Shown here: one piece after another, positions 37,101-52,100 of the stretch
Position numbering within the stretch: position 1 is the stretch's first letter
Layout: every line of letters begins with the position of its first letter
DNA from: Siderastrea radians
Taxonomy: Eukaryota > Cnidaria > Anthozoa > Scleractinia > Rhizangiidae
Assembly (NCBI GenBank): GCA_964017195.1
Contig: OZ024887.1
Span: 7,824,032 to 7,888,031, forward strand
Reading direction: 5' to 3'
DNA length: 64,000 bases
The notes under the pieces: model-generated
What the model saw: the letters and a program-made list of their open reading frames with translations, nothing else
Databases searched by the model: none
Told to the model about the DNA's origin: nothing
Position numbers and translations under genes: made by a program

Positions 37101-40100
37101 CGTGCTAGCGCTGAATTCTGACTGGGATCGCCATCTTGCATAAAAAGCTTCGACGTACCCTTATTGGCGTCCCTAAACATCCGTTCAAATTCTCGCTCAA
37201 TTAAATCCTTAAAATAGGCCCCGTTAAGTTTATCGTAGTGTTCACAGAGTATGACTCCTTCCCTATAGGTTATAGCAACCATAAATTTGGCTACTCTTCC
37301 CCCTGTCCCACAATGCGAGCCTTTCGCGGTGCAGCCGAATGCTAAGCCCTCGTCGTCTTTACGCCAAATTCGTCCTTTAGGGGCACGCGCTTGATCTGCG
37401 GGATTATATTTGTGGACAAAACTTACGCCATCTAAATAGAATGCAATCTCTTTTGTCCAAAAATCTTCAGTATGTTCGCGTTTCATCTCCCGTGCGAACT
37501 TTAATCGCTTGACAATATCCTGTTCTGTTAAGAGTCCTTTTTGTCTCGCGTGTAGGTATTTGTAACCTTTGGAACGTAAGAAACGTTGAACAGTCCTGCA
37601 GGATACGTTAGTGGAATTAATACCTGCTTCTCGCATAAGTCGCTTTACAGTAAACTGTCCTTCTGCTTTTCTCAGTGGATGAATTTTTCGCAGCAACATG
37701 CGCTCCTCTCGGGGTCCTAGTTTGCGTGGCCGACCAAAGACGGTGTCCTCACTTGCACGCGCTTTCTTCCGTTTCGCATCCTTTTTTTGCTTTAAAATTC
37801 GATAAAGTGAAGCCCGCGATATATTAACTTGCTCGATAATGTCCTTTTTTCTCAGGCGTTTGCATTTCATTGCAAACAGGACATACGCACGACTTTCTGG
37901 ACTTATTTTACCGGTAAAAGCCATCTTCCCTCTATACGAGATGAATTTCACACTTTTGTGACGTCACTGTGCAAATGAAAAAATCACTTTATTTTCGCAC
38001 TAATTAGCGAGAAGTCACGCAAATCGGTATAAATGTCATTATTGAGCTAATTTGCGTATTTTAGGTTCAAATCAGAGTAACGCAACGTTTTGTTTTCCCA
38101 ATATACCAAGTTTTCACATTGGACCAAGGAGCGTCAAAAGTGTTGAGACATTCTCCTTTTTTTGGCATACCTAGCTTTAAAATCCCCCTTACCCACTAAA
38201 ATATACCCCCCATCCCCCCCCAAACAATGTTGAATTTGCTAGGTGGGAACCAGCGTTTATCCCGGTACAACATTGGATAGGGGGAGGGGGGATTTGTGTT
38301 TGGAAATCTTTGCTGAACAGCAAAAAGTGAAACTGAGTACACCGCCATTACATTTTAGAAAATGTCTCAACTACTTTTGTCGCTCATTGTCCGAGGTGGT
38401 CATATTGTCAGTATTGCCTTTTTTGTTGTGGACGGGGTGCTATCATGTCTTCACGATATTTATATTAAGGAAATATCTGCCAAGTAAAGTACAGATTTAG
38501 AAAATTGTCATGTGTAGTAGTTTTTAGCATTAAAAAATCAAGTTTTTAGCTAACGAATTTTGTGTGTGATATCTTTTGGTCGTATCAAATGTCGATTTTC
38601 AAAGTGATTGTTGTCGTCTTCGGCACGTTCACAATCAATTTCGCAAGGCATAATAACACTTGTTTTCCCTTCTTGAAGTCATTATGGAAATGATAAAAGG
38701 ATATGAGTCCGATTCAGCTTCCTCCGAGGCAAGTGAAACACAGGAGCATACTGGTACCGAGATGCCTGAAGTAAACCGGCAAGAGATCAACGCTCGTGCT
38801 GTACGTAAAGTGTACTTAATAACGTACAGTCAAGCAGATGAAGCCCGCTTTCCTACAAGACAGTCTTTCGTTGACGCCGTTGTTCATTCTTTCTATGATA
38901 CCCCAGCCAAAATAATTCAGTGGTGTTGTTCCATGGAAAGACACCTTGATTCTGGTATCCACTACCACATGGCTGTCAAGTTGGATAAAAATCAACGGTG
39001 GTTGTCTAGTAAGAGGTTTTTGTTAGAGCGGTGTGGAATCTCGGTTCATTTCTCCGCTATCCACGCAAATTATTTTAGTGCCTGGCAGTACGTGACAAAA
39101 GAGGATGAAGATTACATTCAGAGTTCTGGCCATCCAGATCTGAGCAATAGTAATCCGCCAAGAACGAACCGGGCTTCTTTTGCTAATTCACTAGCAGCAA
39201 ACAGTAAGCAACCAAAGAGAGGTTTAAACGATGACATGGGCGACGAAGATGACGAGTTCGAGCACGGAAAGATTGACGAAATCGAAGCACCAACTAACAG
39301 CAAATCCAACAAGGCCAAGGGAAAGGCAAAGAGGAAACGCATGACAAGCTATGAACTTTCCGAAATCATCCTCGCCAAGAACATCAAGTCTCGCACAGAG
39401 TTACTTGCTCTTGCAAGAGAACAGAAACAAGAGGGGAAAATTGATCTGGCGGAGTTTATCGTTAACAGGGGCGCTAAGGTTGTCGCTGAAGTTTTGGAAA
39501 CTACCTGGGAAATGGAGAATTCAAAACAACAACTGGACAGACAGACGAAAACAAGAATCGAACTGATAAATGAGGCGAAGGAAGGACAGTGCGTGGAGGG
39601 TTGTTATGGGCAGTGGTTGACATGTGCTAAAGAGGTACTGGAATGTAACGGCATCGATGCTCAGTATTATGGCAGGAGTATTCAAGATTTACTAGAGAAG
39701 GGACGGGGAAAATACCGTAATATCATGAATATTGGTGTTGCTAACTGTGGTAAAACCTTTCTGTTGAATCCTCTAAATGTTATTTTTAATACCTTTTCAA
39801 ATCCCGCATGTACAAGTTTCGCGTGGGTGGGCGCAGAAAAGGCAGAATGCATTTTTCTTAATGATTTCAGGTGGTCGCCTTGCATTATTCCGTGGCATGA
39901 CCTATTGTTATTACTGGAAGGGCAGTTAGTACATTTGCCGGCTCCAAAGTCACACTATGCAAAGGACATAGTTTTCGACAAAGATACGCCAATTTTCGCC
40001 ACAGGAAAGAATGAAATAATTTTCGTCAAGAGTGGAGCCGTTGATGACAAAGAGACTGAGATGATGGCTGTGCGCTGGAAAATATTTCGTTTTCATGCGC

Positions 40101-43100
40101 AGATTCCACAGCAGCAACAGAAAGAAATTCCGCCATGCCCGAAGTGTTTTGCAATTTTGGTTCTTGGAGGAGACAGTGATGACAGCGTCGCCGAGATAAC
40201 GAGTAACCACGAGTAACCACGAGTAACCAAATAGAAAGACAATAAGTGTTCAGATAATGTTGTTTATTAATGAGTGGTTACTCGTGGTTACTCGTGGTTA
40301 CTCGTTGAAACTGGAGAAATATAGCTGATATATTCATTTTGTTCACGGCATATATTAAAACAGAGACAGTACTACATATCTGTTTGATTTATTTGGCAAT
40401 TTCACCATTACTTTAAGTATAAAATACACATTCAAGCAAGGAAATGTAACGATTACGCAAGGTCACGCGCCCAAGTTCACAGTGACGTAACTGAGCTACA
40501 ATGTCACGCGAGAGACGGCACTTTTCAAAGACTGAAATATATGATCCACAGATAATAACGCATTTAATATTTGGTTCGCTGTCCTTTTCTTTGTATAACT
40601 AACTCTATTCTCTTCTGCATTGTTTCTATCGTCTTGTCAATTATCTTCTTATCCAGGGACCTGATCGTGTCCTCCACGCGTTTACAGAAATCTGGAAAGG
40701 TTTCATAAGTTATATTCTTCTTCAGTGCATCGTCCCGCAAATTATTTTTCACTATGTGAAAGATAGATTCTATACAATGAATGTCTCCGCTCCTCAGTAG
40801 GTGGCAAGGACATCAGCTGGGCCTCTATCTCTTGCCATGCGGAACGTGCTAGCGCTGAATTCTGACTGGGATCGCCATCTTGCATAAAAAGCTTCGACGT
40901 ACCCTTATTGGCGTCCCTAAACATCCGTTCAAATTCTCGCTCAATTAAATCCTTAAAATAGGCCCCGTTAAGTTTATCGTAGTGTTCACAGAGTATGACT
41001 CCTTCCCTATAGGTTATAGCAACCATAAATTTGGCTACTCTTCCCCCTGTCCCACAATGCGAGCCTTTCGCGGTGCAGCCGAATGCTAAGCCCTCGTCGT
41101 CTTTACGCCAAATTCGTCCTTTAGGGGCACGCGCTTGATCTGCGGGATTATATTTGTGGACAAAACTTACGCCATCTAAATAGAATGCAATCTCTTTTGT
41201 CCAAAAATCTTCAGTATGTTCGCGTTTCATCTCCCGTGCGAACTTTAATCGCTTGACAATATCCTGTTCTGTTAAGAGTCCTTTTTGTCTCGCGTGTAGG
41301 TATTTGTAACCTTTGGAACGTAAGAAACGTTGAACAGTCCTGCAGGATACGTTAGTGGAATTAATACCTGCTTCTCGCATAAGTCGCTTTACAGTAAACT
41401 GTCCTTCTGCTTTTCTCAGTGGATGAATTTTTCGCAGCAACATGCGCTCCTCTCGGGGTCCTAGTTTGCGTGGCCGACCAAAGACGGTGTCCTCACTTGC
41501 ACGCGCTTTCTTCCGTTTCGCATCCTTTTTTTGCTTTAAAATTCGATAAAGTGAAGCCCGCGATATATTAACTTGCTCGATAATGTCCTTTTTTCTCAGG
41601 CGTTTGCATTTCATTGCAAACAGGACATACGCACGACTTTCTGGACTTATTTTACCGGTAAAAGCCATCTTCCCTCTATACGAGATGAATTTCACACTTT
41701 TGTGACGTCACTGTGCAAATGAAAAAATCACTTTATTTTCGCACTAATTAGCGAGAAGTCACGCAAATCGGTATAAATGTCATTATTGAGCTAATTTGCG
41801 TATTTTAGGTTCAAATCAGAGTAACGCAACGTTTTGTTTTCCCAATATACCAAGTTTTCACATTGGACCAAGGAGCGTCAAAAGTGTTGAGACATTCTCC
41901 TTTTTTTGGCATACCTAGCTTTAAAATCCCCCTTACCCACTAAAATATACCCCCCATCCCCCCCCAAACAATGTTGAATTTGCTAGGTGGGAACCAGCGT
42001 TTATCCCGGTACAACATTGGATAGGGGGAGGGGGGATTTGTGTTTGGAAATCTTTGCTGAACAGCAAAAAGTGAAACTGAGTACACCGCCATTACATTTT
42101 AGAAAATGTCTCAACTACTTTTGTCGCTCATTGTCCGAGGTGGTCATATTGTCAGTATTGCCTTTTTTGTTGTGGACGGGGTGCTATCATGTCTTCACGA
42201 TATTTATATTAAGGAAATATCTGCCAAGTAAAGTACAGATTTAGAAAATTGTCATGTGTAGTAGTTTTTAGCATTAAAAAATCAAGTTTTTAGCTAACGA
42301 ATTTTGTGTGTGATATCTTTTGGTCGTATCAAATGTCGATTTTCAAAGTGATTGTTGTCGTCTTCGGCACGTTCACAATCAATTTCGCAAGGCATAATAA
42401 CACTTGTTTTCCCTTCTTGAAGTCATTATGGAAATGATAAAAGGATATGAGTCCGATTCAGCTTCCTCCGAGGCAAGTGAAACACAGGAGCATACTGGTA
42501 CCGAGATGCCTGAAGTAAACCGGCAAGAGATCAACGCTCGTGCTGTACGTAAAGTGTACTTAATAACGTACAGTCAAGCAGATGAAGCCCGCTTTCCTAC
42601 AAGACAGTCTTTCGTTGACGCCGTTGTTCATTCTTTCTATGATACCCCAGCCAAAATAATTCAGTGGTGTTGTTCCATGGAAAGACACCTTGATTCTGGT
42701 ATCCACTACCACATGGCTGTCAAGTTGGATAAAAATCAACGGTGGTTGTCTAGTAAGAGGTTTTTGTTAGAGCGGTGTGGAATCTCGGTTCATTTCTCCG
42801 CTATCCACGCAAATTATTTTAGTGCCTGGCAGTACGTGACAAAAGAGGATGAAGATTACATTCAGAGTTCTGGCCATCCAGATCTGAGCAATAGTAATCC
42901 GCCAAGAACGAACCGGGCTTCTTTTGCTAATTCACTAGCAGCAAACAGTAAGCAACCAAAGAGAGGTTTAAACGATGACATGGGCGACGAAGATGACGAG
43001 TTCGAGCACGGAAAGATTGACGAAATCGAAGCACCAACTAACAGCAAATCCAACAAGGCCAAGGGAAAGGCAAAGAGGAAACGCATGACAAGCTATGAAC

Positions 43101-46100
43101 TTTCCGAAATCATCCTCGCCAAGAACATCAAGTCTCGCACAGAGTTACTTGCTCTTGCAAGAGAACAGAAACAAGAGGGGAAAATTGATCTGGCGGAGTT
43201 TATCGTTAACAGGGGCGCTAAGGTTGTCGCTGAAGTTTTGGAAACTACCTGGGAAATGGAGAATTCAAAACAACAACTGGACAGACAGACGAAAACAAGA
43301 ATCGAACTGATAAATGAGGCGAAGGAAGGACAGTGCGTGGAGGGTTGTTATGGGCAGTGGTTGACATGTGCTAAAGAGGTACTGGAATGTAACGGCATCG
43401 ATGCTCAGTATTATGGCAGGAGTATTCAAGATTTACTAGAGAAGGGACGGGGAAAATACCGTAATATCATGAATATTGGTGTTGCTAACTGTGGTAAAAC
43501 CTTTCTGTTGAATCCTCTAAATGTTATTTTTAATACCTTTTCAAATCCCGCATGTACAAGTTTCGCGTGGGTGGGCGCAGAAAAGGCAGAATGCATTTTT
43601 CTTAATGATTTCAGGTGGTCGCCTTGCATTATTCCGTGGCATGACCTATTGTTATTACTGGAAGGGCAGTTAGTACATTTGCCGGCTCCAAAGTCACACT
43701 ATGCAAAGGACATAGTTTTCGACAAAGATACGCCAATTTTCGCCACAGGAAAGAATGAAATAATTTTCGTCAAGAGTGGAGCCGTTGATGACAAAGAGAC
43801 TGAGATGATGGCTGTGCGCTGGAAAATATTTCGTTTTCATGCGCAGATTCCACAGCAGCAACAGAAAGAAATTCCGCCATGCCCGAAGTGTTTTGCAATT
43901 TTGGTTCTTGGAGGAGACAGTGATGACAGCGTCGCCGAGATAACGAGTAACCACGAGTAACCACGAGTAACCAAATAGAAAGACAATAAGTGTTCAGATA
44001 ATGTTGTTTATTAATGAGTGGTTACTCGTGGTTACTCGTGGTTACTCGTTGAAACTGGAGAAATATAGCTGATATATTCATTTTGTTCACGGCATATATT
44101 AAAACAGAGACAGTACTACATATCTGTTTGATTTATTTGGCAATTTCACCATTACTTTAAGTATAAAATACACATTCAAGCAAGGAAATGTAACGATTAC
44201 GCAAGGTCACGCGCCCAAGTTCACAGTGACGTAACTGAGCTACAATGTCACGCGAGAGACGGCACTTTTCAAAGACTGAAATATATGATCCACAGATAAT
44301 AACGCATTTAATATTTGGTTCGCTGTCCTTTTCTTTGTATAACTAACTCTATTCTCTTCTGCATTGTTTCTATCGTCTTGTCAATTATCTTCTTATCCAG
44401 GGACCTGATCGTGTCCTCCACGCGTTTACAGAAATCTGGAAAGGTTTCATAAGTTATATTCTTCTTCAGTGCATCGTCCCGCAAATTATTTTTCACTATG
44501 TGAAAGATAGATTCTATACAATGAATGTCTCCGCTCCTCAGTAGGTGGCAAGGACATCAGCTGGGCCTCTATCTCTTGCCATGCGGAACGTGCTAGCGCT
44601 GAATTCTGACTGGGATCGCCATCTTGCATAAAAAGCTTCGACGTACCCTTATTGGCGTCCCTAAACATCCGTTCAAATTCTCGCTCAATTAAATCCTTAA
44701 AATAGGCCCCGTTAAGTTTATCGTAGTGTTCACAGAGTATGACTCCTTCCCTATAGGTTATAGCAACCATAAATTTGGCTACTCTTCCCCCTGTCCCACA
44801 ATGCGAGCCTTTCGCGGTGCAGCCGAATGCTAAGCCCTCGTCGTCTTTACGCCAAATTCGTCCTTTAGGGGCACGCGCTTGATCTGCGGGATTATATTTG
44901 TGGACAAAACTTACGCCATCTAAATAGAATGCAATCTCTTTTGTCCAAAAATCTTCAGTATGTTCGCGTTTCATCTCCCGTGCGAACTTTAATCGCTTGA
45001 CAATATCCTGTTCTGTTAAGAGTCCTTTTTGTCTCGCGTGTAGGTATTTGTAACCTTTGGAACGTAAGAAACGTTGAACAGTCCTGCAGGATACGTTAGT
45101 GGAATTAATACCTGCTTCTCGCATAAGTCGCTTTACAGTAAACTGTCCTTCTGCTTTTCTCAGTGGATGAATTTTTCGCAGCAACATGCGCTCCTCTCGG
45201 GGTCCTAGTTTGCGTGGCCGACCAAAGACGGTGTCCTCACTTGCACGCGCTTTCTTCCGTTTCGCATCCTTTTTTTGCTTTAAAATTCGATAAAGTGAAG
45301 CCCGCGATATATTAACTTGCTCGATAATGTCCTTTTTTCTCAGGCGTTTGCATTTCATTGCAAACAGGACATACGCACGACTTTCTGGACTTATTTTACC
45401 GGTAAAAGCCATCTTCCCTCTATACGAGATGAATTTCACACTTTTGTGACGTCACTGTGCAAATGAAAAAATCACTTTATTTTCGCACTAATTAGCGAGA
45501 AGTCACGCAAATCGGTATAAATGTCATTATTGAGCTAATTTGCGTATTTTAGGTTCAAATCAGAGTAACGCAACGTTTTGTTTTCCCAATATACCAAGTT
45601 TTCACATTGGACCAAGGAGCGTCAAAAGTGTTGAGACATTCTCCTTTTTTTGGCATACCTAGCTTTAAAATCCCCCTTACCCACTAAAATATACCCCCCA
45701 TCCCCCCCCAAACAATGTTGAATTTGCTAGGTGGGAACCAGCGTTTATCCCGGTACAACATTGGATAGGGGGAGGGGGGATTTGTGTTTGGAAATCTTTG
45801 CTGAACAGCAAAAAGTGAAACTGAGTACACCGCCATTACATTTTAGAAAATGTCTCAACTACTTTTGTCGCTCATTGTCCGAGGTGGTCATATTGTCAGT
45901 ATTGCCTTTTTTGTTGTGGACGGGGTGCTATCATGTCTTCACGATATTTATATTAAGGAAATATCTGCCAAGTAAAGTACAGATTTAGAAAATTGTCATG
46001 TGTAGTAGTTTTTAGCATTAAAAAATCAAGTTTTTAGCTAACGAATTTTGTGTGTGATATCTTTTGGTCGTATCAAATGTCGATTTTCAAAGTGATTGTT

Positions 46101-49100
46101 GTCGTCTTCGGCACGTTCACAATCAATTTCGCAAGGCATAATAACACTTGTTTTCCCTTCTTGAAGTCATTATGGAAATGATAAAAGGATATGAGTCCGA
46201 TTCAGCTTCCTCCGAGGCAAGTGAAACACAGGAGCATACTGGTACCGAGATGCCTGAAGTAAACCGGCAAGAGATCAACGCTCGTGCTGTACGTAAAGTG
46301 TACTTAATAACGTACAGTCAAGCAGATGAAGCCCGCTTTCCTACAAGACAGTCTTTCGTTGACGCCGTTGTTCATTCTTTCTATGATACCCCAGCCAAAA
46401 TAATTCAGTGGTGTTGTTCCATGGAAAGACACCTTGATTCTGGTATCCACTACCACATGGCTGTCAAGTTGGATAAAAATCAACGGTGGTTGTCTAGTAA
46501 GAGGTTTTTGTTAGAGCGGTGTGGAATCTCGGTTCATTTCTCCGCTATCCACGCAAATTATTTTAGTGCCTGGCAGTACGTGACAAAAGAGGATGAAGAT
46601 TACATTCAGAGTTCTGGCCATCCAGATCTGAGCAATAGTAATCCGCCAAGAACGAACCGGGCTTCTTTTGCTAATTCACTAGCAGCAAACAGTAAGCAAC
46701 CAAAGAGAGGTTTAAACGATGACATGGGCGACGAAGATGACGAGTTCGAGCACGGAAAGATTGACGAAATCGAAGCACCAACTAACAGCAAATCCAACAA
46801 GGCCAAGGGAAAGGCAAAGAGGAAACGCATGACAAGCTATGAACTTTCCGAAATCATCCTCGCCAAGAACATCAAGTCTCGCACAGAGTTACTTGCTCTT
46901 GCAAGAGAACAGAAACAAGAGGGGAAAATTGATCTGGCGGAGTTTATCGTTAACAGGGGCGCTAAGGTTGTCGCTGAAGTTTTGGAAACTACCTGGGAAA
47001 TGGAGAATTCAAAACAACAACTGGACAGACAGACGAAAACAAGAATCGAACTGATAAATGAGGCGAAGGAAGGACAGTGCGTGGAGGGTTGTTATGGGCA
47101 GTGGTTGACATGTGCTAAAGAGGTACTGGAATGTAACGGCATCGATGCTCAGTATTATGGCAGGAGTATTCAAGATTTACTAGAGAAGGGACGGGGAAAA
47201 TACCGTAATATCATGAATATTGGTGTTGCTAACTGTGGTAAAACCTTTCTGTTGAATCCTCTAAATGTTATTTTTAATACCTTTTCAAATCCCGCATGTA
47301 CAAGTTTCGCGTGGGTGGGCGCAGAAAAGGCAGAATGCATTTTTCTTAATGATTTCAGGTGGTCGCCTTGCATTATTCCGTGGCATGACCTATTGTTATT
47401 ACTGGAAGGGCAGTTAGTACATTTGCCGGCTCCAAAGTCACACTATGCAAAGGACATAGTTTTCGACAAAGATACGCCAATTTTCGCCACAGGAAAGAAT
47501 GAAATAATTTTCGTCAAGAGTGGAGCCGTTGATGACAAAGAGACTGAGATGATGGCTGTGCGCTGGAAAATATTTCGTTTTCATGCGCAGATTCCACAGC
47601 AGCAACAGAAAGAAATTCCGCCATGCCCGAAGTGTTTTGCAATTTTGGTTCTTGGAGGAGACAGTGATGACAGCGTCGCCGAGATAACGAGTAACCACGA
47701 GTAACCACGAGTAACCAAATAGAAAGACAATAAGTGTTCAGATAATGTTGTTTATTAATGAGTGGTTACTCGTGGTTACTCGTGGTTACTCGTTGAAACT
47801 GGAGAAATATAGCTGATATATTCATTTTGTTCACGGCATATATTAAAACAGAGACAGTACTACATATCTGTTTGATTTATTTGGCAATTTCACCATTACT
47901 TTAAGTATAAAATACACATTCAAGCAAGGAAATGTAACGATTACGCAAGGTCACGCGCCCAAGTTCACAGTGACGTAACTGAGCTACAATGTCACGCGAG
48001 AGACGGCACTTTTCAAAGACTGAAATATATGATCCACAGATAATAACGCATTTAATATTTGGTTCGCTGTCCTTTTCTTTGTATAACTAACTCTATTCTC
48101 TTCTGCATTGTTTCTATCGTCTTGTCAATTATCTTCTTATCCAGGGACCTGATCGTGTCCTCCACGCGTTTACAGAAATCTGGAAAGGTTTCATAAGTTA
48201 TATTCTTCTTCAGTGCATCGTCCCGCAAATTATTTTTCACTATGTGAAAGATAGATTCTATACAATGAATGTCTCCGCTCCTCAGTAGGTGGCAAGGACA
48301 TCAGCTGGGCCTCTATCTCTTGCCATGCGGAACGTGCTAGCGCTGAATTCTGACTGGGATCGCCATCTTGCATAAAAAGCTTCGACGTACCCTTATTGGC
48401 GTCCCTAAACATCCGTTCAAATTCTCGCTCAATTAAATCCTTAAAATAGGCCCCGTTAAGTTTATCGTAGTGTTCACAGAGTATGACTCCTTCCCTATAG
48501 GTTATAGCAACCATAAATTTGGCTACTCTTCCCCCTGTCCCACAATGCGAGCCTTTCGCGGTGCAGCCGAATGCTAAGCCCTCGTCGTCTTTACGCCAAA
48601 TTCGTCCTTTAGGGGCACGCGCTTGATCTGCGGGATTATATTTGTGGACAAAACTTACGCCATCTAAATAGAATGCAATCTCTTTTGTCCAAAAATCTTC
48701 AGTATGTTCGCGTTTCATCTCCCGTGCGAACTTTAATCGCTTGACAATATCCTGTTCTGTTAAGAGTCCTTTTTGTCTCGCGTGTAGGTATTTGTAACCT
48801 TTGGAACGTAAGAAACGTTGAACAGTCCTGCAGGATACGTTAGTGGAATTAATACCTGCTTCTCGCATAAGTCGCTTTACAGTAAACTGTCCTTCTGCTT
48901 TTCTCAGTGGATGAATTTTTCGCAGCAACATGCGCTCCTCTCGGGGTCCTAGTTTGCGTGGCCGACCAAAGACGGTGTCCTCACTTGCACGCGCTTTCTT
49001 CCGTTTCGCATCCTTTTTTTGCTTTAAAATTCGATAAAGTGAAGCCCGCGATATATTAACTTGCTCGATAATGTCCTTTTTTCTCAGGCGTTTGCATTTC

Positions 49101-52100
49101 ATTGCAAACAGGACATACGCACGACTTTCTGGACTTATTTTACCGGTAAAAGCCATCTTCCCTCTATACGAGATGAATTTCACACTTTTGTGACGTCACT
49201 GTGCAAATGAAAAAATCACTTTATTTTCGCACTAATTAGCGAGAAGTCACGCAAATCGGTATAAATGTCATTATTGAGCTAATTTGCGTATTTTAGGTTC
49301 AAATCAGAGTAACGCAACGTTTTGTTTTCCCAATATACCAAGTTTTCACATTCGGACAATGAGCGTCAAAAGTGTTGAGACATTCTCCTTTTTTTGGCAT
49401 ACCTAGCTTTAAAATCCCCCTTACCCACTAAAATATACCCCCCATCCCCCCCCAAACAATGTTGAATTTGCTAGGTGGGAACCAGCGTTTATCCCGGTAC
49501 AACATTGGATAGGGGGAGGGGGGATTTGTGTTTGGAAATCTTTGCTGAACAGCAAAAAGTGAAACTGAGTACACCGCCATTACATTTTAGAAAATGTCTC
49601 AACTACTTTTGTCGCTCATTGTCCGAGGTGGTCATATTGTCAGTATTGCCTTTTTTGTTGTGGACGGGGTGCTATCATGTCTTCACGATATTTATATTAA
49701 GGAAATATCTGCCAAGTAAAGTACAGATTTAGAAAATTGTCATGTGTAGTAGTTTTTAGCATTAAAAAATCAAGTTTTTAGCTAACGAATTTTGTGTGTG
49801 ATATCTTTTGGTCGTATCAAATGTCGATTTTCAAAGTGATTGTTGTCGTCTTCGGCACGTTCACAATCAATTTCGCAAGGCATAATAACACTTGTTTTCC
49901 CTTCTTGAAGTCATTATGGAAATGATAAAAGGATATGAGTCCGATTCAGCTTCCTCCGAGGCAAGTGAAACACAGGAGCATACTGGTACCGAGATGCCTG
50001 AAGTAAACCGGCAAGAGATCAACGCTCGTGCTGTACGTAAAGTGTACTTAATAACGTACAGTCAAGCAGATGAAGCCCGCTTTCCTACAAGACAGTCTTT
50101 CGTTGACGCCGTTGTTCATTCTTTCTATGATACCCCAGCCAAAATAATTCAGTGGTGTTGTTCCATGGAAAGACACCTTGATTCTGGTATCCACTACCAC
50201 ATGGCTGTCAAGTTGGATAAAAATCAACGGTGGTTGTCTAGTAAGAGGTTTTTGTTAGAGCGGTGTGGAATCTCGGTTCATTTCTCCGCTATCCACGCAA
50301 ATTATTTTAGTGCCTGGCAGTACGTGACAAAAGAGGATGAAGATTACATTCAGAGTTCTGGCCATCCAGATCTGAGCAATAGTAATCCGCCAAGAACGAA
50401 CCGGGCTTCTTTTGCTAATTCACTAGCAGCAAACAGTAAGCAACCAAAGAGAGGTTTAAACGATGACATGGGCGACGAAGATGACGAGTTCGAGCACGGA
50501 AAGATTGACGAAATCGAAGCACCAACTAACAGCAAATCCAACAAGGCCAAGGGAAAGGCAAAGAGGAAACGCATGACAAGCTATGAACTTTCCGAAATCA
50601 TCCTCGCCAAGAACATCAAGTCTCGCACAGAGTTACTTGCTCTTGCAAGAGAACAGAAACAAGAGGGGAAAATTGATCTGGCGGAGTTTATCGTTAACAG
50701 GGGCGCTAAGGTTGTCGCTGAAGTTTTGGAAACTACCTGGGAAATGGAGAATTCAAAACAACAACTGGACAGACAGACGAAAACAAGAATCGAACTGATA
50801 AATGAGGCGAAGGAAGGACAGTGCGTGGAGGGTTGTTATGGGCAGTGGTTGACATGTGCTAAAGAGGTACTGGAATGTAACGGCATCGATGCTCAGTATT
50901 ATGGCAGGAGTATTCAAGATTTACTAGAGAAGGGACGGGGAAAATACCGTAATATCATGAATATTGGTGTTGCTAACTGTGGTAAAACCTTTCTGTTGAA
51001 TCCTCTAAATGTTATTTTTAATACCTTTTCAAATCCCGCATGTACAAGTTTCGCGTGGGTGGGCGCAGAAAAGGCAGAATGCATTTTTCTTAATGATTTC
51101 AGGTGGTCGCCTTGCATTATTCCGTGGCATGACCTATTGTTATTACTGGAAGGGCAGTTAGTACATTTGCCGGCTCCAAAGTCACACTATGCAAAGGACA
51201 TAGTTTTCGACAAAGATACGCCAATTTTCGCCACAGGAAAGAATGAAATAATTTTCGTCAAGAGTGGAGCCGTTGATGACAAAGAGACTGAGATGATGGC
51301 TGTGCGCTGGAAAATATTTCGTTTTCATGCGCAGATTCCACAGCAGCAACAGAAAGAAATTCCGCCATGCCCGAAGTGTTTTGCAATTTTGGTTCTTGGA
51401 GGAGACAGTGATGACAGCGTCGCCGAGATAACGAGTAACCACGAGTAACCACGAGTAACCAAATAGAAAGACAATAAGTGTTCAGATAATGTTGTTTATT
51501 AATGAGTGGTTACTCGTGGTTACTCGTGGTTACTCGTTGAAACTGGAGAAATATAGCTGATATATTCATTTTGTTCACGGCATATATTAAAACAGAGACA
51601 GTACTACATATCTGTTTGATTTATTTGGCAATTTCACCATTACTTTAAGTATAAAATACACATTCAAGCAAGGAAATGTAACGATTACGCAAGGTCACGC
51701 GCCCAAGTTCACAGTGACGTAACTGAGCTACAATGTCACGCGAGAGACGGCACTTTTCAAAGACTGAAATATATGATCCACAGATAATAACGCATTTAAT
51801 ATTTGGTTCGCTGTCCTTTTCTTTGTATAACTAACTCTATTCTCTTCTGCATTGTTTCTATCGTCTTGTCAATTATCTTCTTATCCAGGGACCTGATCGT
51901 GTCCTCCACGCGTTTACAGAAATCTGGAAAGGTTTCATAAGTTATATTCTTCTTCAGTGCATCGTCCCGCAAATTATTTTTCACTATGTGAAAGATAGAT
52001 TCTATACAATGAATGTCTCCGCTCCTCAGTAGGTGGCAAGGACATCAGCTGGGCCTCTATCTCTTGCCATGCGGAACGTGCTAGCGCTGAATTCTGACTG